This document shows positions 26,611-40,800 of a DNA stretch of 64,000 bases, one piece after another; positions within the stretch are counted from its first letter, which is position 1, and each line of letters starts with the position of its first letter. The notes below the pieces were generated by a model that was not told the origin of the DNA, did no database searches, and saw only the letters and a program-made list of their open reading frames with translations. Source of the stretch: Callaeas wilsoni (Eukaryota > Chordata > Aves > Passeriformes > Callaeidae); the NCBI GenBank assembly GCA_013398955.1, contig VWPU01000897.1, positions 186,001 to 250,000 of the forward strand. Direction: 5' to 3'. The translations under genes and the position numbers were made by a program.

Positions 26611-28626
26611 TTTTTTTTTTTGGTGCACGCTCAGGTCACAAAAGGAGCACTTAAGGCAATACTACTGCACTGAGGGCAGCCTGAACAGCTCATCTGACGG
26701 TCTAGAAAGCGTTCATGTAAAAAAATGACATTGTTTGCCCCGTTTCCAAACACAGTGGCAAAGGTACAAGTAGGGCAGACCTGCAGAGCTGCTGCCTTGT
26801 GTCCAGAGGGAAAAGCACCTCTCATCACCTTTCAAACCAGACACGGGAGAGGGGGTGACTGCTGAGGAGGATCTCGATGGCTTTGTGAGCGAAGAGGAAA
26901 CAAAAACCTCCACCTCCTCGCACGGACACAAGCACCAGCAGCACCAGCACAGCACACTTGCTTGTTCAGCACCTTGTTTCATCCCAGAAAGTGTACCTGA
27001 GACGGCAACAAAGAACTGCCACAGTTAAGGAGTGAAGTCCCTATTATTTATGAAAGTCATAACCAGGACAGCAGAAGACAACTACTGCAAGCAAAGTGAC
27101 TTGTAAAAAAATATGGCAGATTTTCAGAAAATAATACATTTTCAGTTTGCACAGCAGAAACCAGTGAATTGCTGTGTAAATTTATATACAGCAGCTAGAA
27201 CTGTAAAACCACTAGGAAAAGCTGCTTCTCACAAGATTCTTGCCAGACATATTTGGCATGTTGTGTAAAACCAAATAAAGTGTTTCTGAAGAATTAAAGA
27301 GGTAGCAATTTGTACAGGATTATTTTCCTTATCCCAAATTGCTTTTTTCTGCCCTTTCATTGGTGAGGCAATTAAAATTTTAAGGAAAAATTGAATGAAT
27401 GCTAGTGAGCATTAATGCAGAACACATGAAGATGGAAACTGGTAACAATCTGTTCTAGCAACCAAAATTACGTCTTCCAGGCAAGCAAAGGTCTCTGTCT
27501 GAAGTGACTTAGCCTGTAATCCCTCTGAAGTGTATAGGTTGATACAAGTAATTAGCTCAGCCAAATAACTAAATAAATGCCTGTGCAACACATTCTCAAA
27601 CTAGGATTTAGCAACTGCACTAAAAATGTTTTTTTAAAACCTTGATTTGAAATAGAAAGTCAGTTCCTTACCTGAACTGAAGAATTCCACAAAAAATAAG
27701 GTTAGCACCTCACGGTCTGATGGGAAAAGATACAACCCCACTAAGAATTCCTGCCTTCTCCTTTTACACTCAAACATCTGACTCTGGATAAGGACCACAG
27801 GAGGGAGGACAATATTTAAAATAACAGTAGCAGTAGCACTAACAGTCAGAGTAGAGATAATAAAATTTTAAAAAGAGGAATTGATGTGCTGCATTCTGAT
27901 TACTAAAGCTTTTGCTATTGAGCCATAATTTGGAGAGCTTCCTTGCAACTGATCTGAACATTATGGCTCTAGAAAAAACATGAAAATGCCAGAACTATCA
28001 CCATCTCCACTCTGTAGCATATGTGAAAACCAAAATGTCTCAAACTCTTCGCTCTTGGGGGTATTTCTATTTCTGCTCTGTGTTTCTGAGTACAAATACG
28101 TCATTTAGTGTCTTCCCTGGCTGCATCCATTCTCACAGCATTGTTTCCAGAGCTCCAAGTTGCCCAGCAAGAGACTCCTTTGTAATTCAGGAGTATAGAA
28201 AATGGCTTCTGATAATTTTCCAAGCTGATAGGTTTGGCTCTAATAATTTAATTTGCATGGTCATACATAAATTCCATATGCAGAAAGCTTCAGAACTTAA
28301 CAAAGACATGGATTTGGTGATGGGGAAAGGGACTGCCTCAGCAGCTCTGCTTCGTGAAGTTGTCTTTTTACATGAAGTACAGCAAAAAGATATGATTTTC
28401 CTATTTGCAGTAGAGTGTTCTCAAGCCTTAGATCAGTCCTGGGGACTTAACTGCTTTCAGGACTCTTGCAGCTTTGGGATTTCACCTTGTTTTTCAGCTG
28501 ATGACAAGCAGAAGAAAGTATTTGTGTATGAGAACAGAAACTGAAGCCCTTGATGTACCCCAGATCATGTACCCTAAAGCACAAATCACGTTTAAACAGA
28601 GTTTTCTGAAAGTATAGCAAATATAA

Positions 28627-28806
28627 TCACAGAATCCAACTCCTGGCCCTGCACAGGACACCCCAAGAACCACACCCTGTGCCTGAGAGCATTGTCCCAA
28701 TGCTTACTGAATTCGGGCTTGGTGCTGTTATCACTTCCCTTGGGAGACTGTTCAGTGCCCAACCACTCTCTGGGTGAAGAAACTTTTTCTAATATCTAGC
28801 TGAAGT
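28627..28806 (-). mobile_element. CR1 LINE fragment, minus strand
   Basis: Reverse-complement CR1 sequence starts with TCACAGAATCCAACTCCTGG and CTGCACAGGACACCCCAAGA. It continues with TGTGCCTGAGAGCATTGTCC, GGGCTTGGTGCTGTTATCAC, CAGTGCCCAACCACTCTCTG and GGTGAAGAAACTTTTTCTAA. The 3' end of the element is internally shortened between CAGAAT and CCAACTCC. It is a non-functional, 5'-truncated copy inside EPHA6 intron 5. Confidence 0.9.
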
Positions 28807-31800
28807 TTTGGTGGGTTTTTTTTTGTTCAATTACAAATGACTTATTTCAACTGAATTTAAACCAATTCCTCATTAGCTGATTTGTAACTTAAGTTAGTGC
28901 AAACCAAGATCATTACCCAATAAGTCACGAATATCAGAAACTTAATTTTGGCAAAACAAAGGTCTAACTGAAGATGCCAGATCTTCCAGAAATGACCTTG
29001 TCCAATTTTTCAGGTGACTTCTGAGTGAAATAGCAGTTGCTGCCCAGAGCACAACAGTGTGAGGCTTTGACTGATAAAGGTCAGAGGGCATGCAGGAATC
29101 TTGGCTTCCCAAATAACGCACAGCCCTTTCCAACACACTGCCTGTGTGAAGGAGGTTCTCTCCCTCCCCATTTCCCCTGAGCTCTGACATGACATGACAC
29201 ATCTGTCACCCACAGGCCTGTGAGGTGTGACATCCAGCAGGTTTGCTGTGATGCTGCTTTAACAGTGATTGAAGAGCAAAATTCGATTTGTAAAAGCTTT
29301 CACAATTCCTCCATACTCATCAAATACGAGAAAAAAAATCTGTCAGAAGCTGTTCTGTCTCAGAAAGGAGTGAAGGCTGGCACCAGGGCATCAGATGAGG
29401 AGAAAAGGCAGTGCCATCAGCTGGCAGTGGGCACCAGCAGCCACCCCGGGCAGGCTGCCCAGGCACGTCAACTCAGAGCCGCAACAGGAGCTGGAGCTTG
29501 GCCCCTCTGTTCAGTTCTAGGCTCAAACCCTGCTCTTATTATGTTCCTGTGGCTCTGTGGGACAGCTTGGGGACAGCTCAGGGACAACAGGGCTCGCTGC
29601 TTGTTCTCTGACACTGCTGTGCTGAGCTTGGCATGATGAGACTCAACGTGCTCATTCTCCCAATTGCAGAAATGTCTCTATTTCCTAAGCTGGACTTCAA
29701 AATCAGCCAAGGTGCAGAGAGATGTGGAATGGCACCAGGCCACAGATCAGAGAACAAAGCTGGAGCTGGCCAAGTGTTGCCTGGAACAGAATGCAGAATG
29801 GGTTGACAGGTGTCAAACTTTTAAACTTCTTTATTTCTTTTGATCCCTCTGCATAAATAAGCATACAAGCATGCATATATATTTATACATATGTCCATAT
29901 GGGTGTGCATATTAAAATCAGGCCTGAAAAGCCTACAGTGAAAAACTATAATGAATTTATTCTGGCTTTGTCATTGTCTCTGTTCAGCAAAAAAACCAAC
30001 CAAACGAAAAATTAGGTAAAATTAAATACTGCCTTTTAAAATGAAACAAAATCTCCTCCTCTTAAAGCATGTTATGGGAGTATGCTGTTTGCCCATCTTT
30101 TTGATAGTTCTTCACAAACAACTTTGGAGCAAACTGGCGATTTTCAGAGAAGTCTAAAAGATCTATTTCTGTAGCTTTCATGAGAATCAATATCTGCACA
30201 AAGACCCAACACTAGATGTGTAACTGTAAACGAATTGTGGTTAATTTTGTCCACGTTCCAGCCAAATCACTAGGAAATAGAAGAAACAGCCTCAAGCACA
30301 CATGTGAAGGAAATGAAGTTACACCAGTCCTGCTACTGGTACTACAAATTGTTTAGTCTTAACAAATAACAATGAATAAATTAAGAATATTTTTACAAAA
30401 TCATAGAGATAATATGTATTAAAAAGAAGAAAAAGGCTGAAATTTGCTAGGCATGACTTTGGATAAAGACTTTATACATGGCATGGTCTATTTACTTCTT
30501 ATATTCAGATAGTGATATCACTGGATATGAGAAAATGTAGTTTCTAAAACTTTCTACAAAAGGAAACCAGAACTTACTAAATTAACAAAATTCAAATAAA
30601 GACCTGTATTTGTGAAGGCAAGGATAATTAAAATTTCCAGAGATAAATTAAGTGGAACCAATTTTATTAAGAGGCACTGTGTTTTTTAGAACTGAGATGA
30701 CACTTCTGTTGCCAGAAAAAAAAAAATAAAGAAAAGAAAAATTATGATTTTGACATCAGTCTTTTAAGAAGTAACTCTAAGCTGATGCCTCACTTCTAAA
30801 TGACCGCAGAGTAGTTAAATCTTTTTGTTAAAAAGCATGCTGGTAAATGGTTACATACAGACCCTCACTGAAAATGCCACAGCAGAATATGTGATAGTTT
30901 CAGAGTGTGTAAAAATAATCTAATCCTAAACATGTTTCTTCTAAAAACTATTGGTTTATATAGAACTACTCGGGCATATCAGGAGAAGCAATATAAGCAG
31001 CAAATGCCTGAAACCAACTCTTTTAAACTACAATTAAACACTTCTGAACTGCAAGATATACTGACTACACACTGCCCTTTTCACGTTCTCTAACAACATA
31101 TTAGCAGATTTATCTAAGTGTAGTTATAAAACTTCAACAATTCTATAAAAGATATATTTCAAAAAGGTGATTCTGAATGCAGCAAATGGTGGACTATTGA
31201 ATTTCAGATAATGCCAGCAAGCCTGGCTTTTTCTAAACAGAAAGTTTCATGTTTCCCTAGTGAGCTCATGCCCAACTCTGTGAGCTCCACTGAGCTGCAC
31301 AAGGATTGCAAACTCTGAATTTCAAGGTCTGAAGCTCCCTTGTTCCAGCCCTAAGATGGGTGTTCAAGTAGCATTACAAAACATCAGACTTTAAACACAG
31401 CAGAGAGCTGCCCCTCCAAAATCCCGTCAGAAGTTATAGCTTTCTACACAATCCATATAAAGGGCTTTGTGTTTATAATTTTTCAGTTCTTCTGTATCAG
31501 TTGGTCTCTATCTAATATCTGGCAACATTTGTTCTGCTGCAAGGGAAGTTTTAGTTGTGCGAGAAAAGGTTTCCAAACTAATAGGATCTTTTCTCTTGTC
31601 ATGATACCAGTCTAACACAATTATTTTAACAGTTGACTACATTTTAACTCTTGCTCTGATGCCCTACGACAAAACCGTAACTTGAAAAGAAACTCTTATG
31701 GTGGAATCTTCAAGTTTTGAAAATATTTATGGCAGGAGTATTGGAAAACCATTGGAAAACTTCTCTATAAGCAGAACCAGTAACAAAATGTGATTAAAGT

Positions 31801-34800
31801 AAGTAACACTAACAAAATTTGATTAAAGGGTACACTTCTCTCCAAAATAAAAAATGCTTGCACAGTGACAGATTGAGAGCATGCAGCAATCATCTCACTT
31901 TATGATTAGCAAACTGGTACAAGACTCAAAACTGCAGAGGATACTGAAAAGTCTCCTGTGCAATCACTCATGGGTTAAAGCAACTTTTAACTTTCAGATT
32001 GTGCTCTCTAAGAATAAGCAACAAGTGGCAAACTTCCCAGGACAACTGGTACCGTGTGGATGGACGGATATATGCATTACAAGTCACTCCAAGGCAGAAC
32101 AACGCCCACGAACGACACCATCAGCTTCACAGAGGCAAAACAAATCAAGCAGGAGAGCAGAAAGGAAGTGGAAGCGTGGAAAAGTGAGTACCAAGGAAGC
32201 TGCTCAGTAACAAGGAAAACAAAGAGCTCAGTTTAGTATTCTTATTTATGCTTTCACACTTGCACTGGGAGCTCTATGTTAACTCATAATAAATGTTTAA
32301 CTTCAAATACTTATGTCCTTGGTTTAGGATGCAGACTGCCTTGCATTGATGCAGCATTTCTAGTTGGTTTAGGTTTTTTTATACTTTTTCACCTGAGGCA
32401 AACACATAAATAGTTCACCACTTTATGTACTATCAAGGGCCTTTTCATGTTACTAATAAGGAAGTAGTGCGCTGCTAGAAAGAACAAACAACTGATTAGC
32501 TGCAAAATAGTCCCACTGATACTGAAACTAGCACTAAATCTGGAACTGCAGGAAAAGGAAACTGTTGTCTGGTGAATCCCTGAATGTTGTTGTGTCTGCT
32601 TTTCGATCGGTGCATTCTGGACAGAGAGTAAAATAAATGAGAGAGTAGTTAAGATTTACAGCTTTGCTCGCTTTTTAAGGTCACACTCTCTTAATGAGTA
32701 ATTGTTCATCCTGGCCCTTGCTGCCACTAAAACAGTTGATAGCAACTCTAATACCAAGTCAGTAGTGATAGAGATGTATGTCCCTAACCCCCAACAACCC
32801 ACAGCTGAGGCAGAAGAATGTCTCATGCATCTTTCAATTTTCTATTACATTTTTAAGCTGGTAAATGCATTCTGAAAGAAAGTCACCTTCACATACACAC
32901 AGCTATTACCACACTTACACCCAATAACAAAAGACTGTTTTTACAATCAGACTAATTTTTATCGGTATTTCTTTATTTTTGATGTCAGATGGCATTGCTG
33001 CAAAGAAAAAAAATTGTTTTATGATGGCTTTTCCAATCAGCATCATCTCTTCTATTCCAAGCTAGCAATTAACTTCTTGCCTAATTTGTCACAATTTAAA
33101 ATGAAGCATGTAGCAGTGTTTAGAGGTAGAGCCATGACATTTGTATTTGGCTGGGGCAGTGGTCCCTAGCAGTCTCAATTTATCACTTTTAATTTAAAAT
33201 CCCATGCCAATGATTTTCATTTTTAAAGCTATGACTGGCATTTATAGATTTCAAAATCAAAGGGAAAATAAGCCGCAGTTAGGAATTCAACCACTCAGAT
33301 CAATGAAAACTTGTTTTATAACTGAGAGTGCTCCAGTTAAATCCCATCTGCCTGACAGAAGGAATTTAATGTTTCAAACAGTTCCTTTCCCACTTTAAAC
33401 CGAGAATAACTTTTTATTGCAGCACTAAGCCACTACTTGCTGGACAGATGCCGACTATTGATGTTGTGTTCTCAGGAAATATTGTGAAGCAAGTAAAGGT
33501 GAGTGCACCAACCTAAAGAACCATGCACCAATAACCAAATGCCAATCCTTCAACTGATTGTTGCTACTGTTCTCTTTTTAGACAACTGATGCACTATTTC
33601 ACTGCTGGAAGGTAGCAGCAAAAACTTAAAAGAAGCTAGTAAATGGAAGAACATACTTCATATGAATTTATTGTGAGAATAAATGTCAGTTAAATTTCTG
33701 AACTACTTAGAAGGAGAATAATCTGGATTATTTGGTCCAATATCTCACAATTAGCAGTTAATTTAATTAGAATTATTTTATATGACTTTGAAAACTTAAA
33801 TAGATAGGTACATCTTTTTTACTTTTATTACTTGCTAAAATATGTACTAAAATAAAGACTGAATAGAGACATCCACATGTCTGTGTATAGTGGTGCCATA
33901 AAAACACTCACCCACTCAGGTCAGAAAAACAGAGTGAAGGAGAGAAGCAGAATTCCACATACTATTCCACACTACTCTATATTACACAATAAGAAACAAT
34001 CTTGTTCTGTGGAAACTGGAAAGTAACTTAAAAATGTTCAAATAGACTTCATTTGGATATTTGGACAGAATGCTTTGTTCTGGTTTGTTTTCTAAATAGC
34101 CTTTCCTTGACCACAGTTTCCCATCCAGGAAGAGATGCTACAATTTTTTAAATAATTCCTAATCTTTTGGTGAATCACTATTTTTTTGTTTTGACATCAT
34201 TTGTGTCATCCAAACACCCAAGATTTTAGCTGTGATAGCCAAAGATGATTTGGGGGCAATTTTCCCTCTCATTAGTTAACCTGCAAATCCTTGAATTTAT
34301 GGGATTATCTGCCCCCACTCTACTACTCTGAGTTGGCTCCCTTCCCAATTTATCATCCAGTAAAGCAGCCAAAAGGAGCCTGCTGCACTTTGTAAAGAAA
34401 TGTCCCATACAGGAAATAAGCTTCAGGAGAAAAACACATAGAAAAGCAGTGCCAATAAAAAGATTGGTCATACACACTTTGATTTGCACAAAATGGCTGT
34501 GAAAGTCACCAGAAATAAAATAATCTCTTTTTAAAAAATCTGGAGTAGTTGTATTACTGCAGAAAAATTCGTGCTTTTCTTGTTTCCTGTTGCAAATACT
34601 TCAGGTTTTACAAGGACTATCAAATATTGCTGTAACTCAGAATAATGGAATCTTTTCATACTTTAAAGTCCATAGAGTATGCTGTAACAATATTTACCCT
34701 TATTAAATCTTTTTATCTTTAATTATTGCAAAGGTATCTAACAACCCCAAGAGATAAGCAGGAATTTCTAAGTAGAAAGAGTAAAAAATCCCAAAAAATT

Positions 34801-37800
34801 CCATGGAAAATATGAAACTATTACAAAATATTTCGACAAAATTTAATTTTCTTATAGCAGACAGAAAGATGTTAACATATTAACATGTATTTAGTTTTAG
34901 TTAGACTAATGAATCAGGGACAAACTATTATTTTCACTCTATTTATATATATATAGAAAGACTTTTTTTTTGTAATATATGGATGCATATAGAAACAAAA
35001 CGATATATAGTATTACGCATTTCTTATCCTTCAAATACCTCTAATTATAGAAAAAAATCCAGATTAATATTTTAATTAATTTTAATCTTCCATCAACTGA
35101 GACTAATAGTGACTTTCTCATGAAAACTGACATATATTCCACCCACTCCAATTTTTTTTTTAAGATGTTAGCATTATACTTCCTAAAACTGCCTTAGAAA
35201 GCCATAATTTAAATGTCTGACAACATAACCATCATCTTAAAATGAAAACAAATTTTATTTACAGCGCTGCTTGAAAGAGCTTAGCTGTATTACATTTATG
35301 AGAATGTAAGGATTATCTAGGAAGTTCATCCAAAATGCTACTATAGATATAAATATGGAAGACCAGTATCTGCATGGATTTGTCATGCAGTAGCCAGGCT
35401 TTTGGAATTGTTCACCACCCAGAATTGTGGCTGTAACATCCCTGATGCTTAGCTAGAAATGTCAGGCCATCTTTACAAACCGGCTGCGTTACAGATCAGT
35501 GGTTAACAGGAAAGGAAAAATTATAGAAGGAGAAGATAATGAAGTAAATGGGATATTAGATAAGCTGCTGAACAGATAAATAGATAAAACCCCCTGCAGT
35601 ATGTCCCCAGCCCTGCAGGGAACTGCACTGAGACACACTTTGGAATGAGATGTGAAAACCCTACAGTCCGTGGTAATGCCTCCATGGTGTGCTTGGGGCA
35701 GGGCTGGAGGTGTTGGGACCCAACTTCCTTTACACCAGCTCCTATGGCTTGCACCCCGAGAAACTATTCACAGCGCAATTCAGCTTCAAAAATCTCAAAC
35801 ATTCTTTTGTTTAGCTGACATTAATCAATTTTTCAGTATTAGTGTGCTGTTGCATGCAGCAAAGGTTACCAGTGACACTGGCACCACTGAACCTGGCTGT
35901 TTCTGGAAAAGGTCAAGGAGATGAACGCAGATAAAACCCTGCTCTTCTGCTAGAGATCATTTCCCAGCACCAAAATAATGCACATCAGGGAGCTATGCAA
36001 ATACACCTCTGCAGTCACAATGCCTTCCCTGAAAAGGTACAGATTCTCATCTTCCATGCTCTCAACTTGCTCCTTTGACCACATAAAATACACTTCCAAT
36101 TACAAGCAAGCGTATTTAAAGCTAAATACTATTCAATATCACATTAGAAAAATGTGATTTTCTCTATTTTGTTTCTCTGAAGAGGTCCTGTTCTGGTAAG
36201 AGTTGCAACATTTATAAACTGAAATCAATACTTTCTGTAAATTTGCATAGAGAGATGCTGAAATAGCAGTTAAAATATTTTCCCTTTTAGAATAAACTAT
36301 ATTTATGAATGATATATCAAAAATTCCTCTCATGTCTAGTTAGTAAATGATACTTCTAGCTTGACAGAAAAATGTATGAATTGAGGGAAAAGACAAACTC
36401 ATATTTTCTCTATTGTTGATAGACTGCAGCCCATCATCCTTGAACTGAATTTCCTCTATCCCAATATTCCCTTACCCTACCCTGTAAGGCTTTTTTTTTC
36501 AGTCCTCATTGACCTTGAATTACAGAATAAAACAAAAAAATTGTTAGAAAATTTTAGGAGAGTAGTCTAATTTTGAGTAAGGGAGCTTGGAGTTTAATAT
36601 TATGTATATATGAAGCAGTTACTGGAATCAATTTGTTTTCCAGACAAATTTGAGCTAGTATAATATAATAATAATTCATTTCCAAACTGTAAAACTCAGT
36701 ATTGGAAACTGGCTGAACAACTTGTCAGTAGTTTACAGGAACATACAACAGCTGTTTGCCATGTATAACAAGTTAGAATTTATAAATCACTTAGAAAATG
36801 CTCATTAATCTCTAAACACTTCAATACAGTTACAGATCAAGCTCACGATTTAGAAGCTATTGCATGCATTATTTAAAATAATATGGAAACTAAAAGTTTA
36901 AAAATACAACTTTATATTCAGACAGAATAAGCGCAAAGACAGTTCTTGCAAATGTAAATTAATTCCAAGAATGAGATTTAATTAACATTGCAGCAATTTA
37001 TAAGGTTTGCCATTAACTTCAGCAGAAAAGTTGTGACTAATTATCCAAGTACTGCGGATGAAGGCAAAAGAACTAAGTAAGAGCAGAAGAGAGAAGAGGA
37101 GTGTTCAGGAAACATGAGCAGAAAAAGGCCTACATTGCATTTTTATCCAGTGGGGTGTCTGTAACTGACAAGGGCTGAAATAAGTTTGAGACATTAAATC
37201 TAATTTTGCAATTAGGGATTCCCTGTAAATATTTGCTTTAAAACTTCAGTTTTAAAATATTAGGGGGTTTAATGCAAAAAGATGACACTGTTATTTCAAG
37301 AAAGAAATATGATGATGAAAGCAGCCCAATTTACTGAATATACCTGTTTTTAAAACTTAATAAGTTTTTCAGTTTATTTTTCATATTATAAATTCTTTTA
37401 TTAGCATGGCTCTTTCTTTCACTCAGATTTGCTGTGGGAATGGTTCTGTGTGTCATCTTTGTGTCACCTTCCTTCTCCTTTTGGCTATCCTGACTCTACA
37501 TGTAGGCAGCAAAATAAAACACTTGTATCTGATGCAATGTATGTCACTTTAGCAAGTGAAAACAACAAAACCAAAATACTCAGAACGGCCAGTCCGCTGA
37601 ATTAGTTGCACTTACTCCAGGTCAAGAAGTATGAAATGAATTTTAAATGGTTTTATTGAAGAAGTTCACTTTAGAACCTCTAGCCATGTCTTGAATATCT
37701 GATCATATTCCTCCTTAAGTGACAGTTTTAAGGGAAGCCTTGAAAGAAGAGAAACAAATAAAAATATGCATATTTAATATGCAAAAATCAGTTCTCACTG

Positions 37801-40800
37801 GAAACCAGAGATTGCATGCTAGATGGAAATAAGATTTAGCAGATTATGAGGGTGGCTTTTTCCCCCTTCTTTTGCTCCTGGCCAACAAGGCATACCCCAA
37901 TCCTGACACTTCTTGTCACCCATCTCATCTCTCTGTCAGACCTGGATTCAAATATGAAGTCTCACTTAAGGCAGTTGTTAAACATTTCTAAATTAAATAT
38001 TAGGTGTGCGTTCCCTGGCTACTATAAACTTTCCACAGGAGCAATCTTTATTATTCATTTAGAGGGGCACAGCACAAATTTAACCACAGTAGGAAAACAT
38101 TTAAATATGTAACACAGATATGAAGATAGCAAACAGATGTCTCTCATTGTTAGTCTGGGCAGAAAAAGGTAGAAGCATTCTATTAGAAATATCTTGAGGC
38201 TAACAGAGTTGTAAAATAAACTTCTAACGCCTTGGAAGCTATGTAAATTTGAGTCTCCTGTCATTCCAAAGTGCACAACTTAATGCCATTATTGTGTATA
38301 AATGAAAACTATTTCCAAAATGTGAGCCTAAGGCAAATGCATATGGAAGAGTCAAGAGTTGTCGAGTGGAACGAAAAAACTACTTTTAAAAAGCAAAAGA
38401 ATCAGGCAAACTGTTAACAACAGTATTGCTTTAAAGACCCTAGGCATTATCAGAACTGGTTTGTAATTTCCTATGTCTTCCATTTTGAACACACTGCCTA
38501 AATATTTGTGTGAAAGTCATGACATATCAATGCGAATTTTTTCAGATTGACTATTTATGATGAATGTCTTTCTTTACTACACGTGACCAAAATCACTCCT
38601 TTTACCAAGAATGCAACAGAAATCTTCATTTCACTTGTCATATACTGGAAACGCCAGAGTTTCCTTTGGTTTCTTGTTGCTGTTGTTTTTTCTAGTTTGG
38701 ATGGCTGGTTTTGCTTTTTAATGAAATATCTTTCAGAAACGTTTAGGTAAACTGAAAGCAGAAGGTTCTTGATGCAACTCTGAAGATTTTCCTGGGTCGG
38801 TCAATTAACATTTGTTGCAGAAGTTTTAAATTCACCAGTTTATATCTGAAATATCTTGCTCCCTACCCTGACTAGAATACTCAATAGTGATTCCTTCCAT
38901 TGTATATCATTCATTGTGAGAGGTTCCAGATAACCGAAATGTGCTTAATTATCCTAACATGGTTCTTAGGCGAGTGTGGAGATAGCACCAATGAGTTTAT
39001 TTGACATTCTAGTTAAAATCACCAAAGTCAATAAATACACATCTCATTCTTAGGGGTTTTAATCATGTGCTGAATGCCCTTCACAGCTACTGACTACAAT
39101 AGAAACAAAATCAAGGCATATTTCTTATCTCAGTGCTGTGTGCCTGCCAATTTCTTTGTAATGACTATTTTACATATTTCTCCACAAACACTCCTTTCAC
39201 AAATTGAAATAAACTATTATTATTAAATATAAAATTGTTGCAGCCCTTGGGTGTTGCATTTTAGCGACTACAACTTAAATCAGAAATCTGCTGAAAATGC
39301 ATGTCATGGACAAATTGCTAATGGTTATAAATAATGGTGTACTCTGCAATGAAAGAAACTATTACAGAAGCTGAAAGAGCACACTGGTAAGTAAATTGTG
39401 GGAAAAAATACAGTATTGATTAACCTTTCCCCTTCTCATTCAAACTAGAATTTAATTTTGTTCTCCTCATATTGTGCAAGTTAGAGGAATATATCTTAAA
39501 AGATACACATTGGCTGACTCACTTATGGCTAATTCTGGTGTATGTGAGATGAAAGTAAATGCAACCAGGTTGACTTTTGCTGCCTTGAAAAAATGACTGG
39601 CCATCCAAATTTTCCAGCAGAAAAAGAACATATCTGTTAAAAAATTTATAAGCATTAAAAAAACCATTCAGGAAACAAATCAAGATTGTTTCAAAAGCCA
39701 CTTTTCTCCTATGAATCCTGTACAGTAATCAGGCATATGTGCAAAGAAACATCAGCTACAAGAAGTGTAACTATACAGAGGTGACCTGCAGATGAAAATT
39801 TGTGATTAATAACTATGTTGCACAAAGACCTTGGCTCTGAACTCTTAATTCTGGCAGACCTGAACAAGTCTGAGAACTGAGATGCAGAATTTCTGCCTTG
39901 TGGTTTTCCTTCCAAATGAAAATGCTTAATTTATATACACACTGATATAAATATGCATACGTATTCATATCACTAAACACACTGAATATTCATTGCATGA
40001 TGCTGAATTCCTTTTAAAATGTATTGTTTGAATGTATTGTTCAGAAGTGACTTAAAATAGAGAGCATGCATCTCAAGCTTTTTCTAAAAATTGTAATTTT
40101 TACTGTCTTCACATCACACTCAGTATAGATGTTTACAGACTGTCCCTAGTCGGTTACCAACAAATTGATATTTCTCTTCCAATTTTTCACAAAATAGCAT
40201 CAGCAGTGCTGATAACAGTGCAGTGTTGGATGGAACTATCAATGCAGCTGTAGATGTCCAGTAAACAAATGCCATAAATTTCTTATTTATTGTCATCTAT
40301 GAAAACGTCATGTTCTTTCTTTTATGTGGGCTTGAGCTCTGGCAATGTCTGATGGAGGGTTTTGTTACTGTTTCATAACTGGCTTTTATGTGATCTGCTA
40401 TTCCAATAATCAGCCATTAGAAAGAGCTGTTCCTTTAGATTTATGAGCCATTAACATAAACAATTTGGAAGATGGTTCAAAGGGTCTCATTGTGTCATTA
40501 CGGAAAGAGAAGCCTTCTTGACTTTCAAGTCACAAGTGACAATCTTGTCTGTAGAGATTTGAGACTTGAGGAAAAAAAGGAAAGTTGACTTTTGATTAGG
40601 GTGAAAGTCAGATGCTACTGTGGGAATCAATTTAGGATGAGCGAACAGGGAACTCGGCTGCCACCCCAATGAGGATCCTGAAACTCTACTGTCACCAGCC
40701 AGAAGGATTAATCTTGATACACTGATAGATTGTCCTGGTAGTGTTACTGAGACGCAGAATATCAGTCAGGTGAGCCTCTTAACCACTTACACCATCTCCA

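Larger units (their letters stand above)
14691..28626 (-). other. EPHA6: EPHA6 intron 5, middle third: repeats only
   Basis: This stretch holds the 102-bp tandem duplication (18936-19138), the tRNA-Ile-derived SINE (19321-19447), a compound triplet microsatellite (22174-22216) and a CR1 3' end (26530-26610). T-rich tracts occur near 16540-16556 and 24811-24830. The longest open frame (28023-28544, plus strand) begins with GTG and has no recognisable domain, so I do not call it a gene. Moderately GC-rich unrecognised patches lie at 15740-15900, 17690-17890 and 22770-22980. Confidence 0.65.

Noticed and set aside
28023..28544. 173-codon open frame on the plus strand
   Set aside because: It starts at GTG (first ATG at 28035), shows no domain or family resemblance, and one frame of this length is expected by chance in 64 kb read in six frames.
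29220..29636. 138-codon plus-strand open frame
   Set aside because: No recognisable domain, overlapping open frames in the same GC-rich patch and a non-convincing start; treated as chance.
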